A stretch of DNA of 22,477 nt from positions 1 through 22,477 of the IMG/VR virus record IMGVR_UViG_3300036945_000772; one strand, written 5' to 3'. Every line of letters begins with the position of its first letter. Within the stretch, counting starts at the first letter, position 1. Of the stretch, positions 11,761-18,781 are shown piece after piece. The stretch comes from a virus. The notes beneath the pieces were generated by a model, which was not told the origin of the DNA, made no database searches, and saw only the letters and a program-made list of their open reading frames with translations. The position numbers and the translations under genes are program-made.

Positions 11761-12095
11761 ACTGGCTGAAGAAAAACATCATGGAGTGGGCGCTAAAGCA
11801 AACGAAGAACGAAGGCCGCAAAAACATCGGGCTTATAAGCAATGGAGCGCTATCGACTGGAAGAGATGAGGTAGTGCGCTCTGACCCACTGAGTAACTGT
11901 GAGCAGCTGCGGTTCACCATCATCAACGTGGACAACGGCACACTGGTGCGTATGGAGACATACCGCCCACAGGACGAGTACGCGCCGAGACCGGGCTCAC
12001 GCCAAGGGCCACCAATATTCATCGTCAAAGACGGCGAAGCCGTGCAAGACGTCGTCGTTCGCTTACTGGGCATTGCAGCATTGGAGAGATCATGA
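11757..12095 (+). CDS. Hypothetical protein (112 aa)
   Basis: The start and the stop both overlap neighbours through ATGA, and the ribosome binding site GGAG lies inside the previous gene. The 112-residue product has a basic amphipathic N-terminal helix (MNWLKKNIMEWALKQTKNEG) and a beta-rich core (FTIINVDNGTLVRMETYRP; PPIFIVKDGEAVQDVVVRLLG). The N-terminal helix could lie on a membrane. No family is identified. Confidence 0.7.
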   Translation: MNWLKKNIMEWALKQTKNEGRKNIGLISNGALSTGRDEVVRSDPLSNCEQLRFTIINVDNGTLVRMETYRPQDEYAPRPGSRQGPPIFIVKDGEAVQDVVVRLLGIAALERS

Positions 12096-12454
12096 AACAA
12101 CTCGAACTGTTCCCCGACCTGACAACTTGGACACCAGAGGAAGAAGAAGTTATGCAGCAGATGCTGGCAACTGAAGGACGTAAATATGACAAAGACAAAC
12201 CAGACTACACACTCCTTCCGTGGGATGCTGTCGAAGAAGTTGTCCGGGTGCTGGACTTCGGTGCGAAGAAGTACGCACGTGATAACTGGAAGCATGTCGA
12301 GGGTGGTGAGCAGCGTTATCTCGCGGCTGCCTTCAGACACCTTGCAGCGAGCGCACGCGGTGAGCAATGCGATCCAGAAACTTCCGTCTCCCACTTGGCG
12401 CACGCTGCGTGCTGCATTCTCTTCGCTCTTTCGTTGGAGAAAACCAATGTCTAA
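12092..12454 (+). CDS. dATP/dGTP pyrophosphohydrolase-like protein
   Basis: The 120-residue product matches the pattern of the phage dATP/dGTP diphosphohydrolase N-terminal family (DUF5664). It has KYDKDKPDYTLLPWDAVEEVVRVLDFGAKKY split over residues about 31-61, then NWKHVEGGEQRYLAAAFRHL and a C-terminal helix with LAHAACCILFAL. Family members are thought to hydrolyse deoxypurine triphosphates to monophosphates. The helical Glu/His/Asp positions (E48, E49, H83, H101, H104) are candidates for metal binding. It lies 330 bp upstream of the DNA polymerase gene. The role in shaping the dNTP pool is inferred. Confidence 0.75.
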   Translation: MKQLELFPDLTTWTPEEEEVMQQMLATEGRKYDKDKPDYTLLPWDAVEEVVRVLDFGAKKYARDNWKHVEGGEQRYLAAAFRHLAASARGEQCDPETSVSHLAHAACCILFALSLEKTNV

Positions 12455-12782
12455 CCACCCTCTACAGAACGCTGCACAAGGGGTGATTGGTGGCGCTATT
12501 GGCTCTGGACTGCTTGTGCAGGGTACGATTACCACTGGCGCGTCTGTTTCTACGCAGAAGCAGTCGTTTAACCAAGCTGTCATGGCTAATCGACGAGTTA
12601 GTACCACTAGCAAGCGCATGCACCTGCATGTCGACATCGAGCAGGCAGGCAACGGCTACATCGTTGGCTTCGCAGGAAGTTACGGCGAGATCATCGACAA
12701 GCAAGTGGCTGTGAACCTAGAACAGGTGCAGCAACTCATCACCTCAGAAATGGCGTCACGCATGTTGGAAGAGAGTAAGTAA
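12447..12782 (+). CDS. Hypothetical protein before DNA polymerase (111 aa)
   Basis: The ATG at 12447 has GGAG 7 nt upstream and overlaps the previous stop by 8 bp. The 111-residue product has a Gly-rich stretch (GVIGGAIGSGLLVQGTITTG, about 12-31) that could be a short membrane-inserting or flexible segment. A basic patch (NRRVSTTSKRM) and a beta-alpha C-terminal part follow. No family is recognised. Its TAA overlaps the polymerase ATG (TAATG). Confidence 0.68.
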   Translation: MSNHPLQNAAQGVIGGAIGSGLLVQGTITTGASVSTQKQSFNQAVMANRRVSTTSKRMHLHVDIEQAGNGYIVGFAGSYGEIIDKQVAVNLEQVQQLITSEMASRMLEESK

Positions 12783-14620
12783 TGGACATTCTTACAGTTG
12801 ACCTAGAGACCTATTACGACCAGCAGTTCAGTCTCAGCAAGATGCAGACTGATGCGTACATCAACGACGACCGCTTTGAAATCATCGGCGTGTCGGTCAT
12901 CAAGAACGACGAGCCTGCTGTGTGGTTCTCTGGCTCCGAGCTGGAGACCATTGGGTGGCTGCACGGTACGTTCGACTGGGCCAACAGCGCTGTGCGCTGC
13001 CACAACACCATGTTCGATGGGTTCATCCTGACGCAGCGCTGCGGCATCAAGCCTAAGCTGTGGATGGATACCCTCGGCCAAGGCCGCATGCTGCTGCCGT
13101 TCCTGACATCGCACTCGCTGGCCAATCTCGCCAAGCAATACAACCTGCCGGACAAAGGCACCGCTGTGACCAAGGCACTGGGCAAGCGCCGCGCCGACTT
13201 TAATCCCATGGAATTAGAGGAGTACGCTGAGTACTGCAAGCACGACACATGGCTGTGCAAAGAGCTGGGCAAGAAGTTCGACCCGTTCACACCGCCACTG
13301 GCTGCACGGCTGATCGACATGACTGTGCGGATGTTCACAGAGCCATTGCTGGTCGGCGACCAAGACAAGATGAAACAGCTTTACGACGACGAGGTGGTAC
13401 GCAAGGAACAGCTGCTGCAAACAGCCGAGACCAACCGCGAGACCATCATGTCGAACGACAAATTCGCTGCTCGCTTGCTGGAGCTGGGTGTGACCCCGCC
13501 GATGAAGACGAGCAAAGCCAACCCTGACAAAGAGACCTATGCCTTCGCCAAATCCGACAAAGCCTTCACCGACCTGCTGGAGTCCGACGATGCGGACGTA
13601 CAGGCGTTGGTTGCGGCTCGCCTTGGAGTCAAAACGACTATCGCTGAGACACGTGCGCTGAAGTTCTTGGAGACTGCCAAGCGCGGCCCACTGCCTGTGT
13701 ATCTCAACTTCTGGGGTGCCAAGACGACAGGACGCTACTCTGGCGGCAATAGCATCAACTGGCAGAACATCCCTGCGCGTGGCCCGTCTGCTGGCCTGCG
13801 TGATGCGTTGCTGGCTCCACCGGGGCATACAGTGCTGGTGGGTGACTCCTCCAACATCGAGCTGCGTACAGTGATGGCGCTGGCTGGGCAGGATGACGTG
13901 ACCGAGAAGCTGCGCAACGGCGTTGACCTGTACTGTGACTTCGCCAGCAAGTTGTTCGGCAGAGAGATCACGAAGAAGGACAAGGCTGAGCGCTTCCTCG
14001 GCAAGACTGCCATGCTGGGTCTGCAGTACGGTGCAGGGGCAGCGCGGTTCCAAGAGATGGTGCGGCTGGCCAAGCGCACTGACCCCGGCGTGGAGCTGAT
14101 CGACCTCGACCGAGCCTACAAGATCGTGGACCTGTACAGGTCTGTGCACTACAAGGTGGTCGAGCTGTGGAAGCGCTGCGACAAGGTCATCTTGCCCGAC
14201 ATCGCCAACGGGTGCACCATGGTCAACGTGGACGTAAACGGCTGGTTTGTGACACAGTGGGATGGCTTCGGTCGCCCCGGTGAGCCCGGTGTGATGTACA
14301 ACGAGCTGAGCCATGACGGCAAGGACTGGACGTACACCATGGGTCGCCAGCGTATTAATCTGCACGGCGCGAAAGTTGTAGAAAATTTATCGCAACATGC
14401 TGCAATGCAGATCGTTATGTGGCAAACTGCACGTATCAATCAGCGCTACCCGGTGAAGCTGTCCGTCCATGACGAGGCTGTCTGTGTGGTGAGGAATGAA
14501 GAACTTGATGAAGCCCGTGCGTACATGGAAGAGTGCCTGTCGTTAACACCCAAGTGGTGCCGTAGCATCCCCGTGTCGTGCGAAACTGGTATTGGACCTT
14601 CCTACGGGGACGCAAAGTAA
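12782..14620 (+). CDS. Family A (Pol I-type) DNA polymerase with 3'-5' exonuclease
   Basis: The 612-residue replicative polymerase has an N-terminal proofreading exonuclease: Exo I VDLETY (Asp7, Glu9), Exo II HNTMFD (Asp79) and Exo III YCKHD (Tyr151, Asp155). The polymerase palm/fingers follow. Motif A is VGDSSNIELR (Asp355, Glu360, Arg362), motif B RFLGKTAMLGLQYG (Arg404, Lys408, Tyr416) and motif C SVHDE (His563-Glu565). All catalytic residues are present. The position equal to E. coli Phe762 is Leu412, and motif A has Ser-Ser-Asn where DYSQIE is usual. There is no 5' nuclease domain, as in other phage family A enzymes. A degenerate copy of the 16-bp palindrome lies at codons 140-145. The start overlaps the previous stop, and the stop overlaps the next start. 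Confidence 0.95.
   Translation: MDILTVDLETYYDQQFSLSKMQTDAYINDDRFEIIGVSVIKNDEPAVWFSGSELETIGWLHGTFDWANSAVRCHNTMFDGFILTQRCGIKPKLWMDTLGQGRMLLPFLTSHSLANLAKQYNLPDKGTAVTKALGKRRADFNPMELEEYAEYCKHDTWLCKELGKKFDPFTPPLAARLIDMTVRMFTEPLLVGDQDKMKQLYDDEVVRKEQLLQTAETNRETIMSNDKFAARLLELGVTPPMKTSKANPDKETYAFAKSDKAFTDLLESDDADVQALVAARLGVKTTIAETRALKFLETAKRGPLPVYLNFWGAKTTGRYSGGNSINWQNIPARGPSAGLRDALLAPPGHTVLVGDSSNIELRTVMALAGQDDVTEKLRNGVDLYCDFASKLFGREITKKDKAERFLGKTAMLGLQYGAGAARFQEMVRLAKRTDPGVELIDLDRAYKIVDLYRSVHYKVVELWKRCDKVILPDIANGCTMVNVDVNGWFVTQWDGFGRPGEPGVMYNELSHDGKDWTYTMGRQRINLHGAKVVENLSQHAAMQIVMWQTARINQRYPVKLSVHDEAVCVVRNEELDEARAYMEECLSLTPKWCRSIPVSCETGIGPSYGDAK
13201..13216. repeat. Degenerate 16-bp palindrome, copy 11, inside the polymerase gene
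   Basis: TAATCCCATGGAATTA differs at one base from the perfect AT-centred palindrome. It is read as Asn-Pro-Met-Glu-Leu (141-145), just before Exo III. It could be a decayed insertion or a chance match; it is the weakest member and the last one in the window. Confidence 0.5.
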
Positions 14621-14868
14621 TGAGAGACCACATGCTGCCGCAGTGGTGTGTGGTAGAGGGATACCACGACTTCAACCACACTGACTGGCGGTTTCGCGTA
14701 GGCCTGCGGTGCCTTGATGCTGATGTTCTTGTGCTTGATATTCCTGCGTACACAGTCAGCGCAGCTGGTAGAAGTGATAGACTGCAACTCAAGAGGAGGC
14801 AACTTCTCGAACTACTGATTGAACAACTTACTGTACAACTTGCAACCGCAACTTTGGAAGAAACATGA
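14620..14868 (+). CDS. Hypothetical protein (82 aa)
   Basis: It starts in a TAATG overlap with the polymerase stop and ends in an ATGA overlap with the Cas4-like nuclease gene. The 82-residue product has a beta-rich first half (WCVVEGYHDFNHTDWRFRVGL, DADVLVLDIPAY). Its last 30 residues form a helix (LKRRQLLELLIEQLTVQLA). No family is recognised. Its position suggests a replication accessory role. Confidence 0.68.
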   Translation: MRDHMLPQWCVVEGYHDFNHTDWRFRVGLRCLDADVLVLDIPAYTVSAAGRSDRLQLKRRQLLELLIEQLTVQLATATLEET

Positions 14869-15557
14869 CCACACCCATGCCGCTGTCGTTCAGTCGACTG
14901 TCGACTTTTGAGCAATGCCCTGCGCAGTTCGACTACCTGTACGTGTCCAAGCGCGTGCAGAACTCCATGAACGAAGCGTCAGAGTACGGCGACAGGGTGC
15001 ATAAAACGCTGGAGGCTTATGGCAACGGTTCCCTCGACCAGAGCACACTGACGTTGGAAGGCCAGCAGACGCTTGACCGCTGGGGCCCACTGGTTGAGAA
15101 GATCACCTCACGCAATGGCGAGAAGCTGTTCGAGCATCAGATGTCGGTCAACCGCCAGCTGCAGCCTGTGGACTGGTTTGCCAAAGACGTGTGGATTCGC
15201 TCGATCGCCGACGTGCTGGTCGTTGACGGTGACACTGCGTACTGCCTCGACTACAAGACAGGCAAGGTCAAGGAGAACCCGACACAGCTGCAGCTGTTTG
15301 CGGCCATGGTGTTCTGGCACTACCCACAGGTGACGAAGGTAAAGACCTCGTTCATCTGGCTCAAGTTCGACGAGGTGACAAATGCCACGTATGAGCGCCG
15401 GTTCTTAGACTCGCTGTGGCGGGCACTGGAGCCTCGCTTTGACATGGTGCAGGAAGTGATCGACCTCGGCGTGTTCAAGACCAAGCCATCGGGCCTGTGC
15501 CCATGGTGCCCAGCGAAGGGGTTCTGCCCTGACGCACGACTGAAAGGTAAACGATGA
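14865..15557 (+). CDS. Cas4/RecB-like PD-(D/E)XK nuclease with Fe-S cysteines
   Basis: GGAAG lies 5 nt before the ATG. The 230-residue product starts SFSRLSTFEQCPAQF (8-22, Cys18), has GDRVH (42-46, His46), then IADVLVV (Asp116) and LDYKTGK (Asp129, Lys131). A Gln-rich helix, QLQLFAAMVFWHY (141-153), follows. The C-terminus holds Cys212, Cys215 and Cys221. With Cys18 these make the four-Cys 4Fe-4S site seen in Cas4 and AddB nucleases. Such enzymes act as single-strand exonucleases in recombination, repair and replication. It is in a cluster with a VRR-NUC protein and an SNF2 helicase, so DNA recombination or replication-fork processing is the likely job. Confidence 0.9.
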   Translation: MTTPMPLSFSRLSTFEQCPAQFDYLYVSKRVQNSMNEASEYGDRVHKTLEAYGNGSLDQSTLTLEGQQTLDRWGPLVEKITSRNGEKLFEHQMSVNRQLQPVDWFAKDVWIRSIADVLVVDGDTAYCLDYKTGKVKENPTQLQLFAAMVFWHYPQVTKVKTSFIWLKFDEVTNATYERRFLDSLWRALEPRFDMVQEVIDLGVFKTKPSGLCPWCPAKGFCPDARLKGKR

Positions 15558-15865
15558 AAAAGGAAGAAGATGTCAAGAAAGTGGTTAAGACTGTACTCAA
15601 GAGCACGCCGGATTGCTGGTGGTTTATGCCTCCTGCCAATGGCTTTGGCCGCGCTGGTATCCCTGACTTTGTGGGTATCGTCAATGGTCTCGGCTTTGCT
15701 GTGGAGACAAAGTTTGGCAAGGGCACTACTACAGCGAATCAAGAGCGTGAGATCGCAGCGGCAACGCAAGCAGGCGGAGAAGTCTGGATCGTGAGAGAAA
15801 CCAACGTGGACCAATGGGCGCTCACATTTAAAGCATGGGTGGCACTGAATGCTCGTAATACCTGA
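15554..15865 (+). CDS. VRR-NUC domain nuclease
   Basis: The ATG overlaps the previous stop. The 103-residue product is a stand-alone VRR-NUC domain, a branch of the PD-(D/E)XK nucleases. It has GIPDFVGI with Asp38, FAVETKFG with Glu51 and Lys53, and Gln63 in the following helix. Stand-alone phage VRR-NUC proteins cut DNA junctions or flaps. Its last 17 bases overlap the helicase gene, and the order VRR-NUC then SNF2 helicase is common in phages. The catalytic residues are intact. Confidence 0.9.
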   Translation: MKKEEDVKKVVKTVLKSTPDCWWFMPPANGFGRAGIPDFVGIVNGLGFAVETKFGKGTTTANQEREIAAATQAGGEVWIVRETNVDQWALTFKAWVALNARNT

Positions 15866-17399
15866 CAAGCGCAAGATCATCATCAACAGCAATGAGAATG
15901 CAGCTGTTGCGCGAGCCATCCCCCATGCCAAGCTGTTGCAGCACAACGGCGAAGACATGCTGGCTATGCCCTACGGTGTTGACGAGTCGATGGTCCTCAA
16001 GAACCTTGGCTTCAGTGTGCCTGCTCCGATATTGCAGTACTACAGCTGGCCCGGTCGCTTCGCAGCGATGGAACACCAGAAGGACACTGCAGCGTTCTTG
16101 ACCATGCACAAGCGTGCCCTGTGCCTGAACGCGCCGGGTACTGGTAAGTCCATCAGTTCGCTGTGGGCTGCCGACTTCTTGCTGGACGAAGGCATTGCAC
16201 GCAAGGTGCTCATCGTCGCTCCACTGTCGACGGTGAAAGTCGTATGGGGTCGTGAGCTCAAGCATCACCTGCCGCACCGCTCGTTTGTGGTGTGCACGGG
16301 GACAAAGCAAAAGCGCCTCGACCTGCTGGCTACACCCGGTGTGCAGTACGTCATCATCAACCATGACGGGTTCACCAACATGGCCGCAGAGCTCAAAGAC
16401 TTCGACGTGGTGATCTACGACGAGGCGACAGCGCTGAAGTCACCAAGCTCACAGCGGTACAAGATATTCGCCAAGTGGATGACCAAGAACCAGCCATGGC
16501 TGTGGATGCTGACGGGCACGCCCATCTCGCAGACACCTGCTGACGCATGGACACTGGCACGCCTTGTGGACTCGCCGAGCTGCCCCAAGAGCTTCACCAC
16601 GTTCAAAGACTTGGTGATGCAGAAGGTGACGACGTTCCGCTGGGTGCCGCGTGCTGACGCGCTGGAGACATGCCGCAAGGTGCTGCAGCCCTCGATCCGG
16701 TTCTCGCTGGACGAGTGCAAGGACTTGCCTGACACCAACTTTGTGGGCCGCAAGACCGAGCTGACCAAGCAGCAGGAGAAGGCGTTCAAGGAGATGAAGG
16801 ACAAGGCCGTGACGATCTTCGCTGGTGGCGAAGTGACTGCGCCCAACGCAGCCGTGGTGCTGGCCAAGCTGCTGCAAATCTGCTGCGGCTCGGTCATCAG
16901 CGAGACCGGTGTGATTGACATGGACGACTCAGAGAGGTACAATACACTCACTGAATTACTCACGGAGATCGGCGACAAAGCAATCATCTTCATGCCGTTC
17001 AAAGCGTCACAGCAACGCATGTTGAGCAGGCTCACCGCAGATGGTTTTGATGTTGCGATGGTCAACGGAGACACAAGCAAGAAGGATCGTGATCAGATAT
17101 TCAACGACTTTCAGCACACGGACAAGCCACAGATTTTGCTGGCCCATCCCAAGGTTGCTGCACACGGTTTGACACTGACACGTGCGAAGGACATCATTTG
17201 GTTTGCGCCTATTTATTCACTTGAGCAGTACGAGCAGGCCAATGCAAGGATTCGCCGGTTGACGACAACTGGCAAAACGACTGTGTGGCACATCTGGGCC
17301 ACCGGCTTTGAAGCAGAGTTATACCGCCGACTCCGCACAAAGAAAAACACACTGGCGGAGTTTTTGAATTTGGTGCAAGGCATCAACAGTGACGAGTAA
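15849..17399 (+). CDS. SNF2-family (superfamily 2) DNA helicase
   Basis: The start overlaps the end of the VRR-NUC gene by 17 bp. The product has 516 residues. Motif I APGTGKS is at 95-101, motif Ia IVAPLSTV at 122-129, motif II DEAT at 191-194 and motif III LTGTP at 221-225. In the second lobe, motif V lies around 432-445 (AHPKVAAHGLTLTRA) and motif VI is QANARIRR (463-470). SNF2 proteins translocate on double-stranded DNA. In phages they probably help displacement or fork remodelling alongside nucleases. There are no accessory domains. Confidence 0.92.
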   Translation: MLVIPDKRKIIINSNENAAVARAIPHAKLLQHNGEDMLAMPYGVDESMVLKNLGFSVPAPILQYYSWPGRFAAMEHQKDTAAFLTMHKRALCLNAPGTGKSISSLWAADFLLDEGIARKVLIVAPLSTVKVVWGRELKHHLPHRSFVVCTGTKQKRLDLLATPGVQYVIINHDGFTNMAAELKDFDVVIYDEATALKSPSSQRYKIFAKWMTKNQPWLWMLTGTPISQTPADAWTLARLVDSPSCPKSFTTFKDLVMQKVTTFRWVPRADALETCRKVLQPSIRFSLDECKDLPDTNFVGRKTELTKQQEKAFKEMKDKAVTIFAGGEVTAPNAAVVLAKLLQICCGSVISETGVIDMDDSERYNTLTELLTEIGDKAIIFMPFKASQQRMLSRLTADGFDVAMVNGDTSKKDRDQIFNDFQHTDKPQILLAHPKVAAHGLTLTRAKDIIWFAPIYSLEQYEQANARIRRLTTTGKTTVWHIWATGFEAELYRRLRTKKNTLAEFLNLVQGINSDE

Positions 17400-17415
17400 G
17401 AAACGAGGTAACTGA

Positions 17416-17808
17416 ATGAATTACGACATTGCCGCAGAGAAGTATCTGCAGGTTCGCAATGAGATTGACGCTCTCGAACGCGAGCACAAGACAGTCAAGG
17501 GCAAGCTCACAGAAAAGCTGGTAGCCCTTGAGAACTGGATGACAGCGAAAGCACAGGAAGACGGACTGGAGACAGTCAAGACTCCGCACGGTACGGCCTA
17601 CTGGTCTACCCACCACACCGCAACAGTTGGTTCTCGTGAAGAGTTCTTCAGCTTTTGCAAAGAGCACGATGCTTGGGACATGGTTGAGAGCCGAGCATCA
17701 AAGACGGGGGTCAAGAGTTACATCGAGGCCAACGGCGCACCTCCACCCGGGGTAAATTTCTCATCGACAAAAGTGTTCAACATGCGCAAAGCGCAATCCA
17801 AGGAGTAA
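17416..17808 (+). CDS. Hypothetical protein with N-terminal coiled coil (130 aa)
   Basis: GAGG lies 7 nt before the ATG. Residues about 5-45 form a heptad-rich helix (YLQVRNEIDALEREHKTVKG). The rest is a compact mixed segment with a conserved-looking TPHGTAYWSTHHTATVG (55-71) and a basic end (STKVFNMRKAQSKE). An N-terminal coiled coil next to recombination genes recalls Gam-like nuclease inhibitors, but I cannot confirm it. Its stop is 4 bp before the next gene, whose AAGGAG lies inside this one. Confidence 0.7.
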   Translation: MNYDIAAEKYLQVRNEIDALEREHKTVKGKLTEKLVALENWMTAKAQEDGLETVKTPHGTAYWSTHHTATVGSREEFFSFCKEHDAWDMVESRASKTGVKSYIEANGAPPPGVNFSSTKVFNMRKAQSKE

Positions 17809-17812
17809 CTAA

Positions 17813-18718
17813 ATGAGCAACATGATCGCAAACGTCCCAGCGCACATCGCAGCGCGTATCGCAGCCCGCCAACAAGCTGGCACCAAGTCTTCCGTGGCTT
17901 CTGCCATCGTCTCTGACGGCATCAGCATCCCGCGTATCAGCATCCGTGCTGGCCGCTATCGCCTGAACGAAGAAGGCGTCGAGACCACCGTGGGCGTGAC
18001 GCTGGACACCATCATCGTGGGTGCCAACCCCCGCGTCTCCAAAGTGTTCTACGGCAAAGCCTTCGACGCATCTGCTGAGAATGTCCGCCCTGACTGCTGG
18101 TCCAACGATGGCCTCAAGGCTGACGCAAGCATTGATGCTCCTGTGCACACAAGCTGCGCTGACTGCCCCAACAACGTGCTGGGCTCCAAGATTCTGCCAT
18201 CGGGTGCCAAGTCCAAGATGTGCGCTGACCAGCGTCACCTCGCCGTTGTGGCCGCTGCTGACCCCACCAAGGTCTACAGCCTGACTGTGCCTGTCAGCGG
18301 CATGAAAGCTCTGCGTGAGTATTTCAAGGAACTGGGCAACTACGGCATCGGACCTGAAGAAGTCGTGACCGAGCTGGGCTTCGACGACGCAGCCAGCTTC
18401 CCCAAGATCACCTTCAAGCAGAAGGGGTATGTGCCAGAGAAGGCCATTGCGCGTGTGGACAACCTGTTGACAAGTGACCCTGTCAAAGTGGCGACTCGTC
18501 AGATGGCTCCTACTGCTGCAGGCCCAGCGTTGGCTGCTCCCAAGACACAGACCGCAATCGCAGCACCAGCAGCACCTGCCGTAGATGACGCCTACGAAGA
18601 GGAAGCCCCAGCCCCAGCACCTGTGGTTGCTGCCGCCCCAAAGGCCAAACCTACGGTTGCCCCAGTAAAAGCCTCGGATGAATTGGCTGCTAAGCTCGAC
18701 AGCCTGTTTGACGAGTAA
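17813..18718 (+). CDS. Single-stranded DNA-binding protein-like, with Cys4 site
   Basis: AAGGAG precedes the ATG. The product has 301 residues. A beta-rich core (about 30-215) contains Cys95, Cys115, Cys118 and Cys137, enough for a structural zinc. A long Ala/Pro-rich flexible linker follows (about 228-285), and the acidic C-terminus is LAAKLDSLFDE. A core, a disordered linker and a short acidic tip is the plan of phage SSBs such as T7 gp2.5 and T4 gp32, whose tips recruit replication proteins. Its place between the recombination genes and primase-helicase supports this. Function is inferred from layout, not from a clear family match. It ends just before a strong terminator. Confidence 0.65.
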   Translation: MSNMIANVPAHIAARIAARQQAGTKSSVASAIVSDGISIPRISIRAGRYRLNEEGVETTVGVTLDTIIVGANPRVSKVFYGKAFDASAENVRPDCWSNDGLKADASIDAPVHTSCADCPNNVLGSKILPSGAKSKMCADQRHLAVVAAADPTKVYSLTVPVSGMKALREYFKELGNYGIGPEEVVTELGFDDAASFPKITFKQKGYVPEKAIARVDNLLTSDPVKVATRQMAPTAAGPALAAPKTQTAIAAPAAPAVDDAYEEEAPAPAPVVAAAPKAKPTVAPVKASDELAAKLDSLFDE

Positions 18719-18742
18719 TAGAATCACTGCTCGATAAGGGCT

Positions 18743-18765
18743 CCCCGGCTTAGGCCGGGGTTTTT
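18743..18765 (+). terminator. Rho-independent terminator
   Basis: CCCCGGC (18743-18749) pairs perfectly with GCCGGGG (18754-18760) around TTAG and is followed by TTTTT (18761-18765). It lies 25 bp after the SSB-like gene and 17 bp before the TTG of the primase gene, and it is the only textbook terminator in the window. Confidence 0.92.
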
Positions 18766-18781
18766 CATCTAGGGGCACATT

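Noticed and set aside
11732-12652. Minus-strand open frame of 306 codons
   Set aside because: It runs antisense to three coupled + strand genes with good ribosome binding sites; Ser/Cys/Leu-rich shadow.
13214-14365. Long minus-strand open frame (383 codons) opposite the DNA polymerase gene
   Set aside because: It is the antisense shadow of a gene with clear polymerase motifs; its translation is low in Lys and rich in Val/Leu/His/Gln with no domain.
18708-18738. Promoter-like TTGACG and GATAAG before the primase gene
   Set aside because: The spacing is 19 bp, the -10 is poor, and the terminator at 18743 would immediately stop the transcript.
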